Shown: piece by piece, positions 40,671-48,163 of the stretch | Position numbering within the stretch: position 1 is the first letter of the stretch | Layout: the number at the start of each line of letters is the position of its first letter | From: Planctomycetota bacterium | Lineage (GTDB): Bacteria > Planctomycetota > UBA1135 > UBA2386 | Reading direction: 5' to 3' | Assembly: GCA_028281765.1 (NCBI GenBank) | Contig: JANQJF010000086.1 | Span: forward strand, 1-64,000 | Length of the DNA: 64,000 bases | The notes under the pieces: generated by a model | Told to the model about the DNA's origin: nothing | Databases searched by the model: none | The model's input: only the letters and a program-made list of their open reading frames with translations | Made by a program: the position numbers and the translations under genes

Positions 40671-41273
40671 ATGGCTCAAATCGACGCGAAGACCGTGATG
40701 GAGCTCCGGAAGATGACCGGCGCCCCGATGATGGACTGCAAGGCCGCTCTCCAGGAGACCGGCGGCGATATCGAGAAGGCACGTGACGAGCTTCGCAAGA
40801 AGGGCCTGCAGACGGCCGATGCGAAGGCCGGTCGCGAGTCCTCCGAAGGCACCGTGTTCAGCTACGTCCACCACGACGGCAAGCTGGGCGTGATGGCCGA
40901 AGTCACCTGCGAAACCGACTTCGTCGCTCGCAACGAGGACTTCAAGGAGTTCGGCAAGAAGCTCTGCCTGCACATCGCCGCGTTCACGCCGCGTTTCCTG
41001 ACGCGCGAAGAGGTCGACGAGTCGGTCCTCGCAAAGGAGCGTGAGATCGTCACCGAGCAGACCCGCCAGCAGATGGCGGGCAAGCCGGACGCCGTCATCG
41101 AGAAGGCCGTCGACGGTCGCATGGGCAAGTTCTTCAGCGAGAACTGCCTGCTCGATCAGAACTGGATCGACGATGACAAGGCCTCGGTCGAGGAGACCCG
41201 CAAGGGTCTCGTCGGCAAGATCGGCGAGAACATCCAGATTCGCCGCTTCGTGCGGATGAAGCTCGGAGAGTGA
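40671..41273 (+). CDS. tsf: Translation elongation factor Ts, short form
   Basis: The 200-residue protein recycles EF-Tu. MELRKMTGAPMMDCKAALQETGGDIEKA is the helical N-terminal module and VMAEVTCETDFVARNEDF the core binding the EF-Tu nucleotide domain. It is much shorter than the E. coli factor (283 residues), like the short EF-Ts of Thermus. It is 78 bp after rpsB and shares its operon. The stop codon precedes the pyrH ATG by 2 bp. Confidence 0.96.
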   Translation: MAQIDAKTVMELRKMTGAPMMDCKAALQETGGDIEKARDELRKKGLQTADAKAGRESSEGTVFSYVHHDGKLGVMAEVTCETDFVARNEDFKEFGKKLCLHIAAFTPRFLTREEVDESVLAKEREIVTEQTRQQMAGKPDAVIEKAVDGRMGKFFSENCLLDQNWIDDDKASVEETRKGLVGKIGENIQIRRFVRMKLGE

Positions 41274-41275
41274 CG

Positions 41276-41998
41276 ATGGCGCCCGCCGAACTCCGCCGTG
41301 TTCTCCTGAAGATCAGCGGCGAGAGTCTCGCGCGCCCCGGTGAGTCCGGCATCGACCCCGAGGTCGCCGCCGAGATCGCCGAAGAGATCCGCTCCGTCAC
41401 CGAACTCGGCGTCGGCATCGCCGTCGTCGTCGGCGCGGGCAACCTGGTCCGCGGCGCGGAGTTCGCCCGTCTCGGGACGAACCGCGCGACCGGTGACCAC
41501 ATGGGCATGCTCGGCACCGCGATCAACACGCTCGCGTTGCAGGACGCACTCGAGCGGATCGAGATCGAGACGCGGGCGATGTCCGCGATCGAGGTCAACG
41601 CGGTCATGGAGCCGTACATCCGCCGCCGTGCGCTGCGCCACATGGATCGCGGCCGCGTCGTGATCCTCGCCGGCGGCACCGGCAACCCGTACTTCACAAC
41701 CGACACCGCCGCCGCGCTGCGCGCGACCGAGCTCGGCGTCGACGCCGTGCTGAAGGCGACCAAGGTCGACGGCGTCTACACCGCCGATCCCAAGCTCGAT
41801 CCTGACGCGACGAGGCTGACCGCCGTGTCCTTCCAGGACTGCCTCGACCAGGACCTACGGGTCATGGACCGCACCGCGTTCACCCTGTGCATGGAGAACG
41901 ACATGCCGATCATGGTGTTCGACATGTTCGTGAAGGGGAACATGAAGCGGGCGGTGCAGCGGGAGGAGATCGGGACCTGGGTCACCAGCGCGCCATAG
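41276..41998 (+). CDS. pyrH: UMP kinase
   Basis: The 240-residue amino-acid-kinase-fold enzyme phosphorylates UMP with ATP. RRVLLKISGESLA, VVVGAGNLVRGAEFA, ATGDHMGMLGTAINTLAL and GTGNPYFTTDTAAALRA are family signatures. The ATG at 41276 follows GGAGAG by 5 nt. A GTG at 41270, overlapping the tsf stop, is an alternative. In most bacteria frr follows directly; here a 787-bp interval intervenes. Confidence 0.96.
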   Translation: MAPAELRRVLLKISGESLARPGESGIDPEVAAEIAEEIRSVTELGVGIAVVVGAGNLVRGAEFARLGTNRATGDHMGMLGTAINTLALQDALERIEIETRAMSAIEVNAVMEPYIRRRALRHMDRGRVVILAGGTGNPYFTTDTAAALRATELGVDAVLKATKVDGVYTADPKLDPDATRLTAVSFQDCLDQDLRVMDRTAFTLCMENDMPIMVFDMFVKGNMKRAVQREEIGTWVTSAP

Positions 41999-42056
41999 GC
42001 GCGCTGACTTGTCCTTGCCCCTCCTTGCCTGCCAGGGCGCGGCTGAGGCCATCTCC

Positions 42057-42604
42057 GGCAAGGGCAAGGGCCCCAGAGATGCCTCCTGCGGAGGCCACCA
42101 CGTGAGTCAAGCGTGCCATCACGCTCGATCGACGAGCCGTCTCGAGCAGTCATCAGCCTTGGGACTTCCGCAACACCAAGGGAACCACGGGCACCACGTG
42201 AGTCGGGCAGTCGGGCCAACCGGCAGACCGACGATCGATGGCAGACGACGATCCTCTCCGTTCCCTTTGGAAAACGGGGCAGCCGTCACGGCAACCACGG
42301 TCTTGGCCGCTCCACGCAACGGGTTGGTTCGAGACCGTCCGACGACCGAGATCGCCGGCCAGCCCCATTGCTTCGGCAGTCTTTCCAAGAATTGATCGTT
42401 GCAGAGGGCTGTCACTGCTCGATCGCGTGTGAGTCACCAGAACCGCGGGAACGCCAAACTCACGTGGTGCTCGTGGTTCCCTTGGTGTTGCGGAAGTCGC
42501 GGGGCTGTCGACCGCCCGACATGGGCCGTCGACCAAGCGTGCAGGCACGCCCCACTCACGTGGTGGCCTCCGCAGGAGGCATCTCTGGTGCCCTTGCCCT
42601 TGCC
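42057..42604. repeat. 548-bp interrupted palindromic element between pyrH and frr
   Basis: Left arm 42057-42203 is the reverse complement of right arm 42458-42604. Outer blocks of 61 bp (42057-42117 with 42544-42604) differ at a few positions, inner blocks of 41 bp (42163-42203 with 42458-42498) at one, and the 45-bp segments between them still match at about two thirds. Each arm contains CCACGTGAGT-type units twice. The 254-bp centre holds no gene. The RNA could form a very long hairpin. It may be a MITE-like mobile remnant or a DNA structure element. It follows pyrH by 58 bp. Confidence 0.92.
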
Positions 42605-42619
42605 CCTCGACCCCTGCCT

Positions 42620-42742
42620 GAGACGGTGGTGGCCCACCAGACCGCGGCGCTCGCCAAGGACCGCATCCTCCAGCAGGCCACGATCTCGATTCTGGCCCAG
42701 GCCAATGCGGCGCCCGAGCTCGCGTTGCCGCTGTTGCCGTGA
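42620..42742 (+). pseudogene. Flagellin C-terminus remnant
   Basis: Forty codons and a stop encode a tail with LAKDRILQQATISILAQAN followed by AAPELALPLLP, which closely resembles the conserved D0 end of bacterial flagellins (ILQQA..AMLAQAN..P..VL.LL). No flagellin N-terminus, promoter or start codon precedes it; the frame runs back into the palindrome, whose right arm ends 15 bp upstream. It is therefore a broken gene end, probably cut by insertion or rearrangement. A functional small protein is unlikely. Confidence 0.75.
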
Positions 42743-42785
42743 CGCAGGCGTGCGCCGATTCCCGGGCTTCGCTACGATCGGCGCC

Positions 42786-43352
42786 ATGAACGAGGTCGTC
42801 CAAGAGATCGTCATGGAGTTCGAGGACAAGGTGGAGAAGGCGATTCACCACCTCACGGAGCACCTCGGAGGCATCCGCACGGGCCGGGCTTCGCCGGCGC
42901 TCGTCGACACGATTCGGGTCGAGGCGTATGGCGCGCAGAGTCCCCTGAACCAGCTCGCGCACATCTCGGTGCCGGAGGCCCGGCAGCTGATGGTCAAGCC
43001 GTTCGACCCCTCGATCATGAAGGACATCGAGCGGGCGCTGCTGACGTCGGATCTCGGGCTCTCCCCGGCGAACGACGGCAAGGTGATCCGGCTTTCGTTG
43101 CCGCCACTGTCCGAGGAGCAGCGCACCAAGCTCGTCGGCAAGGTCAAGGAGATGGCCGAGGCGGCCCGCGTCGCCCTGCGGAATTCGCGCCGGGACGCCA
43201 ACAAGCACGCCGACCAGGCGCAGAAGGATCACGGCCTGACCGAGGACTTCAACCGCGACCTCCACGACCAGGTCCAGGACCTGCTCAAGAAGGCCGAGAC
43301 GCGGGTCGACGAGATCCTCGCGAAGAAGACCGAAGAGATCATGACCGACTGA
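42786..43352 (+). CDS. frr: Ribosome recycling factor
   Basis: The 188-residue protein releases ribosomes after termination together with EF-G. EDKVEKAIHHLTEHLGGIRTGRASPALVD, LNQLAHISVPEARQLMVKPFD and EEQRTKLVGKVKEMAEAARVALRN are family signatures. The ATG at 42786 lies 7 nt after a TACGAT hexamer (42773-42778), a possible -10 giving nearly leaderless mRNA, so the gene may have its own promoter after separation from pyrH. Confidence 0.95.
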   Translation: MNEVVQEIVMEFEDKVEKAIHHLTEHLGGIRTGRASPALVDTIRVEAYGAQSPLNQLAHISVPEARQLMVKPFDPSIMKDIERALLTSDLGLSPANDGKVIRLSLPPLSEEQRTKLVGKVKEMAEAARVALRNSRRDANKHADQAQKDHGLTEDFNRDLHDQVQDLLKKAETRVDEILAKKTEEIMTD

Positions 43353-43461
43353 ATCGCGGCTCGATCCTGTGCGCCCGAACGCATCGGGCGAACGAGGGCT
43401 CGATTCCGCAGTTCTCCGCACTCAGAGGCCGTCTCCGGGCCCCTCTAGGGAGGGTTCGAGC

Positions 43462-43490
43462 TTGACTCCCGTTGTGGGCTGGAGACACTC
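43462..43490 (+). promoter_or_regulatory. Possible promoter of tRNA-Lys
   Basis: TTGACT (43462-43467) is a good -35. The -10 at 43484-43489 or 43485-43490 (GACACT/ACACTC) is poor, with 16-17 bp spacing. Transcription would begin about 20 nt before the tRNA. Tentative. The remaining part of 43353-43518 shows nothing else. Confidence 0.35.
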
Positions 43491-43518
43491 CCTCACCCGG
43501 GTTCGCCCGGGATTCCAC

Positions 43519-43590
43519 GGGGGCGTAGCTCAGTGGTAGAGCAGCGGATTTTTAATCCGCTGGTCGCAGGTTCGATCCCTGCCGCCCTCA
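43519..43590 (+). tRNA. tRNA-Lys(TTT)
   Basis: A 72-nt cloverleaf is complete: acceptor GGGGGCG with CGCCCTC (one G-T pair), D arm GCTC/GAGC, anticodon stem GCGGA/TCCGC with loop TTTTTAA giving anticodon TTT, and T arm GCAGG TTCGATC CCTGC. The discriminator base is A. CCA is not encoded. It decodes lysine AAA/AAG. Confidence 0.97.
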
Positions 43591-43620
43591 CGAACTTTCC
43601 CCTGGCACTGCACTTCCGTC

Positions 43621-43887
43621 ATGCCGCTCGACGCGGATTTCCTCAGCAAGCTCGTCTGTCCGAAGACCCGTCAGCCCCTGCGGCAGGCGAGTGCGGAAGA
43701 GCTCTCCGCGGTCAACGGCCGTATCGATTCCGGGGAAGCGCGCTCAGCTGGCGGGGAGACGATTTCCGATCCGGTGGAGGAAGGTCTCGTGCCCGAGGGC
43801 GCGGCGATCCTCTACCCTGTGCGGGACGGCGTGCCGGTCCTGCTCGCCGAGGAAGCCATCGAGCTTCCCGACCCATCCGCACGGTGA
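43621..43887 (+). CDS. Trm112/YcaR-like small protein
   Basis: The 88-residue protein has DADFLSKLVCPKTRQPLRQ at the start and GAAILYPVRDGVPVLLAEEAIEL at the end, the two ends of the UPF0434/Trm112 fold. Members bind zinc and act as methyltransferase partners or have unknown roles. Here the usual CPxC site is CPKT, with a single Cys, so zinc binding may be lost. It is followed after 22 bp by the large SurA-like gene. Confidence 0.78.
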   Translation: MPLDADFLSKLVCPKTRQPLRQASAEELSAVNGRIDSGEARSAGGETISDPVEEGLVPEGAAILYPVRDGVPVLLAEEAIELPDPSAR

Positions 43888-43909
43888 CACAGACACACGG
43901 TGAACCGAG

Positions 43910-46378
43910 TTGAACTTCTTCCGCAAGTACCAGAAACCGATCCTGTTTACGGCGGTGCTCTTCGCCCTCGTGACGTTCTCGATCACGGGCGACATGCTGA
44001 GCTTCTTCGGCGGTGTGTTCCAGAAGCCGATCCCGCGTAGCTCGATCACCGTCGACGGCCGTCGCGTCGAGCTCACGGACGAAGACTACGTCATCGCGCG
44101 GGACATCGTGCGGCGACTGCAGTGGGACATCGTCCCCGTGCTGCCGGACATCTCCTCGGTCGATCCCAACGACCGCATGATCGACGCCGTTGCCGCGCTG
44201 CGGCGCCGCGCGATCCTCGCCGGGATCGAGGCCTCGTGGGACGAGGTCGACCGCGCGATCGACGCGACGTCGGCGAACCACGACAACGTCGACCCCCGCA
44301 GCCTCGGCGCGATCTTTTCTTCGTACGAGCACTACCGCCGGACGGTCTTCGAGAGCATGCGCGTCGCGACGATGGTGCGCCTCGAGTCGCTCGGTGCGCG
44401 TCTGTTCGACTACGACGTCGTCGAGCGTGCGCTCGCGGACAAGCATCGCATCGGCGTGCGCGTCGCGAGCCTCGACCGCGAGGAACTCGAATCCGAGATC
44501 GAAGCGCGCCTCGACGGCGAGGCCGACGCCGACAAGGTGCTCAGCGCCTGGCTGAAAGGGCTCGAAGACACCGACCGCCGTCGCCTCGGCTTCAACGCCG
44601 AAGACCGCGTCAAGCTCGAGTTCGTGCAGGTCGCGCTGGAGTCGTTCAACCCCGAAGAGTTCACCGAAGAGCTGAAGGACTTCGAGGTCTCGGACGCGGA
44701 AGTCGAACGCCTCTACAACGTCAACAAGCTGCAGCTGTTCAAGGTCGAGAAGGCCGAGGTCGAAGGCCCGCCGGAGCCGAAGGACAACGAGGACAAGGAC
44801 AAGGACGAAGGCGAAGACAAGGATCCGAAGGACGGCGACGAGAACGAGCCAAAGGAAGACTCGAAGGACGACGAGAAGGATCAGGACGAGAAGTACAAGC
44901 CGAAGGACGAGTCCAAGCGCGCCAAGGACAAGGAGGCCCAAGAGGCTCCCGAGTTCCAAGAGCTCGACGGTCCGCTCAAGGAGTCGATCCGTAAGCGTCT
45001 CGAGGCCGAGAAGGTCCTGATGGCGATTTGGGGCGACGTCCAGATGGCGCTGTTCGAAGAAGTTTCCGCGCTCGCGACGGCTCGCTCGGAAACCGCTGGC
45101 GCGCTCGTGGCGGCCACCACGGCCCGTGACGACGCCAAGCGCGAGTCGGAAGCCGATCCCGACAACGAGGAGCTGGAGGCGGCGCTCGAGGCCGCCGAGC
45201 AGGCCTACGAGACCGCGAAGGAAGCGGACGAGACGGCCGAGAAGGCCGTCGCCGACAAGCGTCTCGCCTTCGACCTGAAGGCGCAGATCGAACAGCGCAC
45301 GGCTGGCAAGGCGGGCTTCTCGATCTTCACGAGCGGCGACGAAGCCGTCACTGCCGACGAGCTCAAGGACCTCGAGGCGCTCGGTCGCTGGGACAACAGC
45401 TTCGTGACGCGTTCGCTCGATCACGAGGGTCAGTTCTCGACGCAGCCGCAGTGGACCAAGAAGGGCGTCTTCCTGTTCCGTGCGACGCAGCTGCAGAAGA
45501 GCCCGCTCAAGGACTACGAGGACGTCAAGGACGAGGTGCGCGCCGCGTACATCACCGAGGAAGCCAACTCGGTGGGGGACAAGCGGAAGGAGAAGTTCGA
45601 GGAAGAGCTCGACCGCCTCGGCCGCGAGAAGATCAAGGACAAGATCGCGGAGATCGAAGCCAAGAAGGCGACCGATCTCGAGGAGCAGCTCGCCGAGTGG
45701 CGTGAGGACCTCCAGAAGCGCATCGAAGAGAACCAGGCCAAGCTCGAGAACACCGGAAGCTCACGCGCCCGCAAGAGCTTCGAGAAGCTCTTGACGGACC
45801 TACGCGCCGAACTCGCGGACGAGGAGAAGAAGCGCGGCGACATCCAGACCGACCTCGACGACGCCTCCGAGATCGAGATCGAGGACGAAATCGCCAAGGT
45901 CCACAAGGACATCCTCGACGAGGCCGCCGCGACCGCCAAGTTCAAGGTGTTCGACATCGAGCCGCGCCTCGGTCGTCCGATTCGCCGCGGTCCGATCGAC
46001 CACCTGTCCAACGAGGTGCAGTTCCTCTACTACCAGGGACGCGTCAACGACCTCGAGGAAGGCGATTCGACGGGCGTGCTCGACGACCGCGTCCGCCGCT
46101 CGAACTACTTCGCGGTGTGCACGCACCGCGGCCCGGCCGAGCTCGGCGACATGACGCGCCTGGACGTCCTCGAAGCGATCGAGCGCGAGAAGCGCGGACG
46201 CCTGGCGATGGCCGTGCGGCAGTCCTACTCGAAGGAAGCGCTGGTCGCGCGACTCGGCTTCGAAGAGCCGGGCGACGACTCGATCGAAGCCGCGTCGGAT
46301 GACGACGAAGAGGCCAAGGACGACGACAAGGGCGACGCCGAGAACAAGGACGACGGCAAGGGCGAGGGGCCGAAGTAG
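43910..46378 (+). CDS. Membrane-anchored SurA/PpiD-like protein with charged low-complexity and coiled-coil regions
   Basis: The 822-residue protein has an N-terminal anchor (PILFTAVLFALVTFSITGDML), then a SurA_N/PpiD-like helical region (about 30-270). A Lys/Asp/Glu-rich stretch (about 285-345, DKDKDEGEDKDPKDGDENEP) and long coiled coils follow. No clear PpiC rotamase domain is visible, so this may be a chaperone or scaffold rather than an isomerase. TTG at 43910 is the only start in frame, because a TGA precedes it by 9 nt. A strong terminator follows at 46403. Confidence 0.75.
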   Translation: MNFFRKYQKPILFTAVLFALVTFSITGDMLSFFGGVFQKPIPRSSITVDGRRVELTDEDYVIARDIVRRLQWDIVPVLPDISSVDPNDRMIDAVAALRRRAILAGIEASWDEVDRAIDATSANHDNVDPRSLGAIFSSYEHYRRTVFESMRVATMVRLESLGARLFDYDVVERALADKHRIGVRVASLDREELESEIEARLDGEADADKVLSAWLKGLEDTDRRRLGFNAEDRVKLEFVQVALESFNPEEFTEELKDFEVSDAEVERLYNVNKLQLFKVEKAEVEGPPEPKDNEDKDKDEGEDKDPKDGDENEPKEDSKDDEKDQDEKYKPKDESKRAKDKEAQEAPEFQELDGPLKESIRKRLEAEKVLMAIWGDVQMALFEEVSALATARSETAGALVAATTARDDAKRESEADPDNEELEAALEAAEQAYETAKEADETAEKAVADKRLAFDLKAQIEQRTAGKAGFSIFTSGDEAVTADELKDLEALGRWDNSFVTRSLDHEGQFSTQPQWTKKGVFLFRATQLQKSPLKDYEDVKDEVRAAYITEEANSVGDKRKEKFEEELDRLGREKIKDKIAEIEAKKATDLEEQLAEWREDLQKRIEENQAKLENTGSSRARKSFEKLLTDLRAELADEEKKRGDIQTDLDDASEIEIEDEIAKVHKDILDEAAATAKFKVFDIEPRLGRPIRRGPIDHLSNEVQFLYYQGRVNDLEEGDSTGVLDDRVRRSNYFAVCTHRGPAELGDMTRLDVLEAIEREKRGRLAMAVRQSYSKEALVARLGFEEPGDDSIEAASDDDEEAKDDDKGDAENKDDGKGEGPK

Positions 46379-46402
46379 TCGGTTGCGGCGTCGACCGAGC
46401 GA

Positions 46403-46437
46403 CGGGCCGGGTCACGGAAGCGTGACCCGGCCCGTTT
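46403..46437 (+). terminator. Rho-independent terminator
   Basis: CGGGCCGGGTCACG (46403-46416) pairs perfectly with CGTGACCCGGCCCG (46421-46434) over 14 bp around a GAAG tetraloop. A short T-run (TTTGCGTT) follows. It lies 25 bp after the SurA-like gene, and the convergent gene ends at 46464. Confidence 0.85.
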
Positions 46438-46463
46438 GCGTTGAGGGCAAGGGCAACCCAGCG

Positions 46464-47240
46464 TCAGGCGGGCCGCGCGACCGCGATCAGCGAGTGGCCG
46501 AACGGGAAGCTCATGTTGCGCAGCAGGAACTTCTCCGAGCCCATGAAGGCCGCGAAGATGTCGTTCACGAAGCCGGGGAACTCGTGGCTCAGGTTCGTCT
46601 GCTCTTCGGGCAGGCCGACGAGCTTCTCCTTGAGCTTCACCGTCAGCACGGCCGGCAGGATCAGCGGGAACAGGAAGGCGTTGAAGTAGCTCGCCTTCTG
46701 GATCTTGAAGCCGGTTTCCTTCAGCAGGCGCACCAGCGGGCCGCGGCGGTAGCGGCGGCAGTGGTGGACCAGGCGGTCGTTCTGCGAGTAGAGGAACTGG
46801 TAGGCCGGCACCGAGATGAACAGCGAGGCCTCGGGCTTGAGGATGCGGCGCACCTCGCGCAACACGCCCGCGTCGTCGGGGATGTGCTCGATCGTGTCGA
46901 ACAGGCCGACGAAGTCGAAGCTCGCGTCTTCGAACGGGAGCTCGTGGCCGGAGGCCGTGATCACGTTCTCGTAGCCGCGCGACTTGCAGTAGGCCATCGC
47001 GTCGTGCGCGATGTCGAGGCCGAACACCCGGCCGAAGCGTTCGAGCGGGCCGAGGAGGCCGCCGGGGCCGCAGCCGATCTCGAGTAGGTCGAGGTCGCGG
47101 CGTCCTTCGAGCTCGCGCTCGAGGATGTCCATGAAGATGTCGCGGCGGCCGCGGAACCAGAAGTGGTTCTCTTCGAGGTCCGCGAACTGGTCGTAGACCG
47201 ACGCGTCCATGCGCGCGTACTGGAGAGCTTCTCCGGTCAT
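46464..47240 (-). CDS. Class I SAM-dependent methyltransferase
   Basis: The 258-residue protein has ENHFWFRGRRDIFMDIL ahead of the SAM motif LDLLEIGCGPGGLLGPLERF, then FVGLFDTIEHIPDDAGVLREV. The last third has two hydrophobic segments (FNAFLFPLILPAVLTV), giving a membrane-associated family often found in polysaccharide clusters. The ATG at 47240 overlaps the upstream stop (ATGA). Acceptor unknown. It ends a four-gene glycan operon. Confidence 0.85.
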   Translation of the reverse strand: MTGEALQYARMDASVYDQFADLEENHFWFRGRRDIFMDILERELEGRRDLDLLEIGCGPGGLLGPLERFGRVFGLDIAHDAMAYCKSRGYENVITASGHELPFEDASFDFVGLFDTIEHIPDDAGVLREVRRILKPEASLFISVPAYQFLYSQNDRLVHHCRRYRRGPLVRLLKETGFKIQKASYFNAFLFPLILPAVLTVKLKEKLVGLPEEQTNLSHEFPGFVNDIFAAFMGSEKFLLRNMSFPFGHSLIAVARPA

Positions 47241-48163
47241 GCCTGCGAGTGTCCGTTGGCGTTGGTCTTGGGGCGCGCCGCTACGACCATCTCGTCGCCG
47301 AAGTTGAGATAGATGTTGGCGCGCTTCATCAGGGCGAGGGGGCTGAGCACGACGCTCGCCACCTTGTTGAGTCGAGCCGCGCGCTCGGCGATGAAGCCGA
47401 ACGAGACGTACTTGCCGCCGTAGGAGCTCGTGAGGTGGTCGACTTCGAAGCCCGCTTGTTCGAGGACCAGCTTCACCGTCGCCGGATTGAAGTGGTAGAT
47501 GTGCTCTTCGTGTTTGAAGTGGTGCCAGCGTGGCCCGAGCTTCTTCGCGAACCGGCTGTCGACGTTCTGGGTCTCGAGGATCAGGTGGCCGCTCGGCTTG
47601 AGCAGGCGGCGGGCCTGACGGAGCAGGTCCTGTGGGTCGGGGACATGCTCGATCACGTCCCACATCGTGACCAGGTCGAAGCTGCCGGGCTGGAAGCGCT
47701 CGTCGTCGGGAAGGCTGTCCAGCATGCCGACCCAGACGCGGTCCTCGCCGAGCTCCTCACGGGCTTCGCGGGCGATCGCCGCCGAGACCTCGACGCCGTA
47801 GCCGTCATAGCCCTCGGCGTTCGCGACGCGCAGGAAGTAGCCGGCCGCGCAGCCTACGTCGAGGATGCGGGCGCCGGGCTTCAGGTAGCGCTTCACGAAC
47901 CGCATGCGGCGGCGGAACGTCTTGAGGTAGAGCGGCGCCTCGTCGGCGTAGCTGGCGTAGCCCTTGGTCTTGGGACTGTCGCTGCGCCAGTAGTCCTCGT
48001 CGTAGAGGGTGTGGATCGAGTCGTCGCTGTAACGCGGCGTCACGTAGACGAAGCCGCATGACGGACAGCGCAGGACCTTGAAAGGCGTCTCTGCGAACTC
48101 GAGCTTCGTCTCGGTGCTGCCGCAGATCTGGCACGTCGTGACGTCGATCTGCGTGCGCGTCAC
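47237..48163 (-). CDS. Zinc-ribbon SAM-dependent methyltransferase
   Basis: The 308-residue protein has an N-terminal zinc ribbon (CQIC ... CPSCGFVYVTPRYSDD) followed by a class I methyltransferase with ARILDVGCAAGYFL and LVTMWDVIEHVPDPQDLL. It resembles methyltransferases of O-antigen and capsule clusters. The GTG at 48163 overlaps the stop of the FAD enzyme (GTGA), so it is coupled to it. Substrate unknown, presumably a glycan or lipid-linked sugar. Confidence 0.87.
   Translation of the reverse strand: MTRTQIDVTTCQICGSTETKLEFAETPFKVLRCPSCGFVYVTPRYSDDSIHTLYDEDYWRSDSPKTKGYASYADEAPLYLKTFRRRMRFVKRYLKPGARILDVGCAAGYFLRVANAEGYDGYGVEVSAAIAREAREELGEDRVWVGMLDSLPDDERFQPGSFDLVTMWDVIEHVPDPQDLLRQARRLLKPSGHLILETQNVDSRFAKKLGPRWHHFKHEEHIYHFNPATVKLVLEQAGFEVDHLTSSYGGKYVSFGFIAERAARLNKVASVVLSPLALMKRANIYLNFGDEMVVAARPKTNANGHSQA

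Noticed and set aside
42113..42742. 210-codon frame through the palindrome as a gene
   Set aside because: Only the last 40 codons resemble a protein (flagellin tail). The rest reads palindrome sequence, with no signature.
42399..42785. In-frame N-terminal extension of frr
   Set aside because: The ribosome recycling factor starts normally at 42786; the extension translates palindrome and flagellin-remnant DNA in another frame.
43712..45424. 570-codon Leu/Val-rich minus-strand frame
   Set aside because: Antisense to the Lys/Glu/Asp-rich SurA-like gene; the hydrophobic look is simply the complement of Lys and Glu codons.
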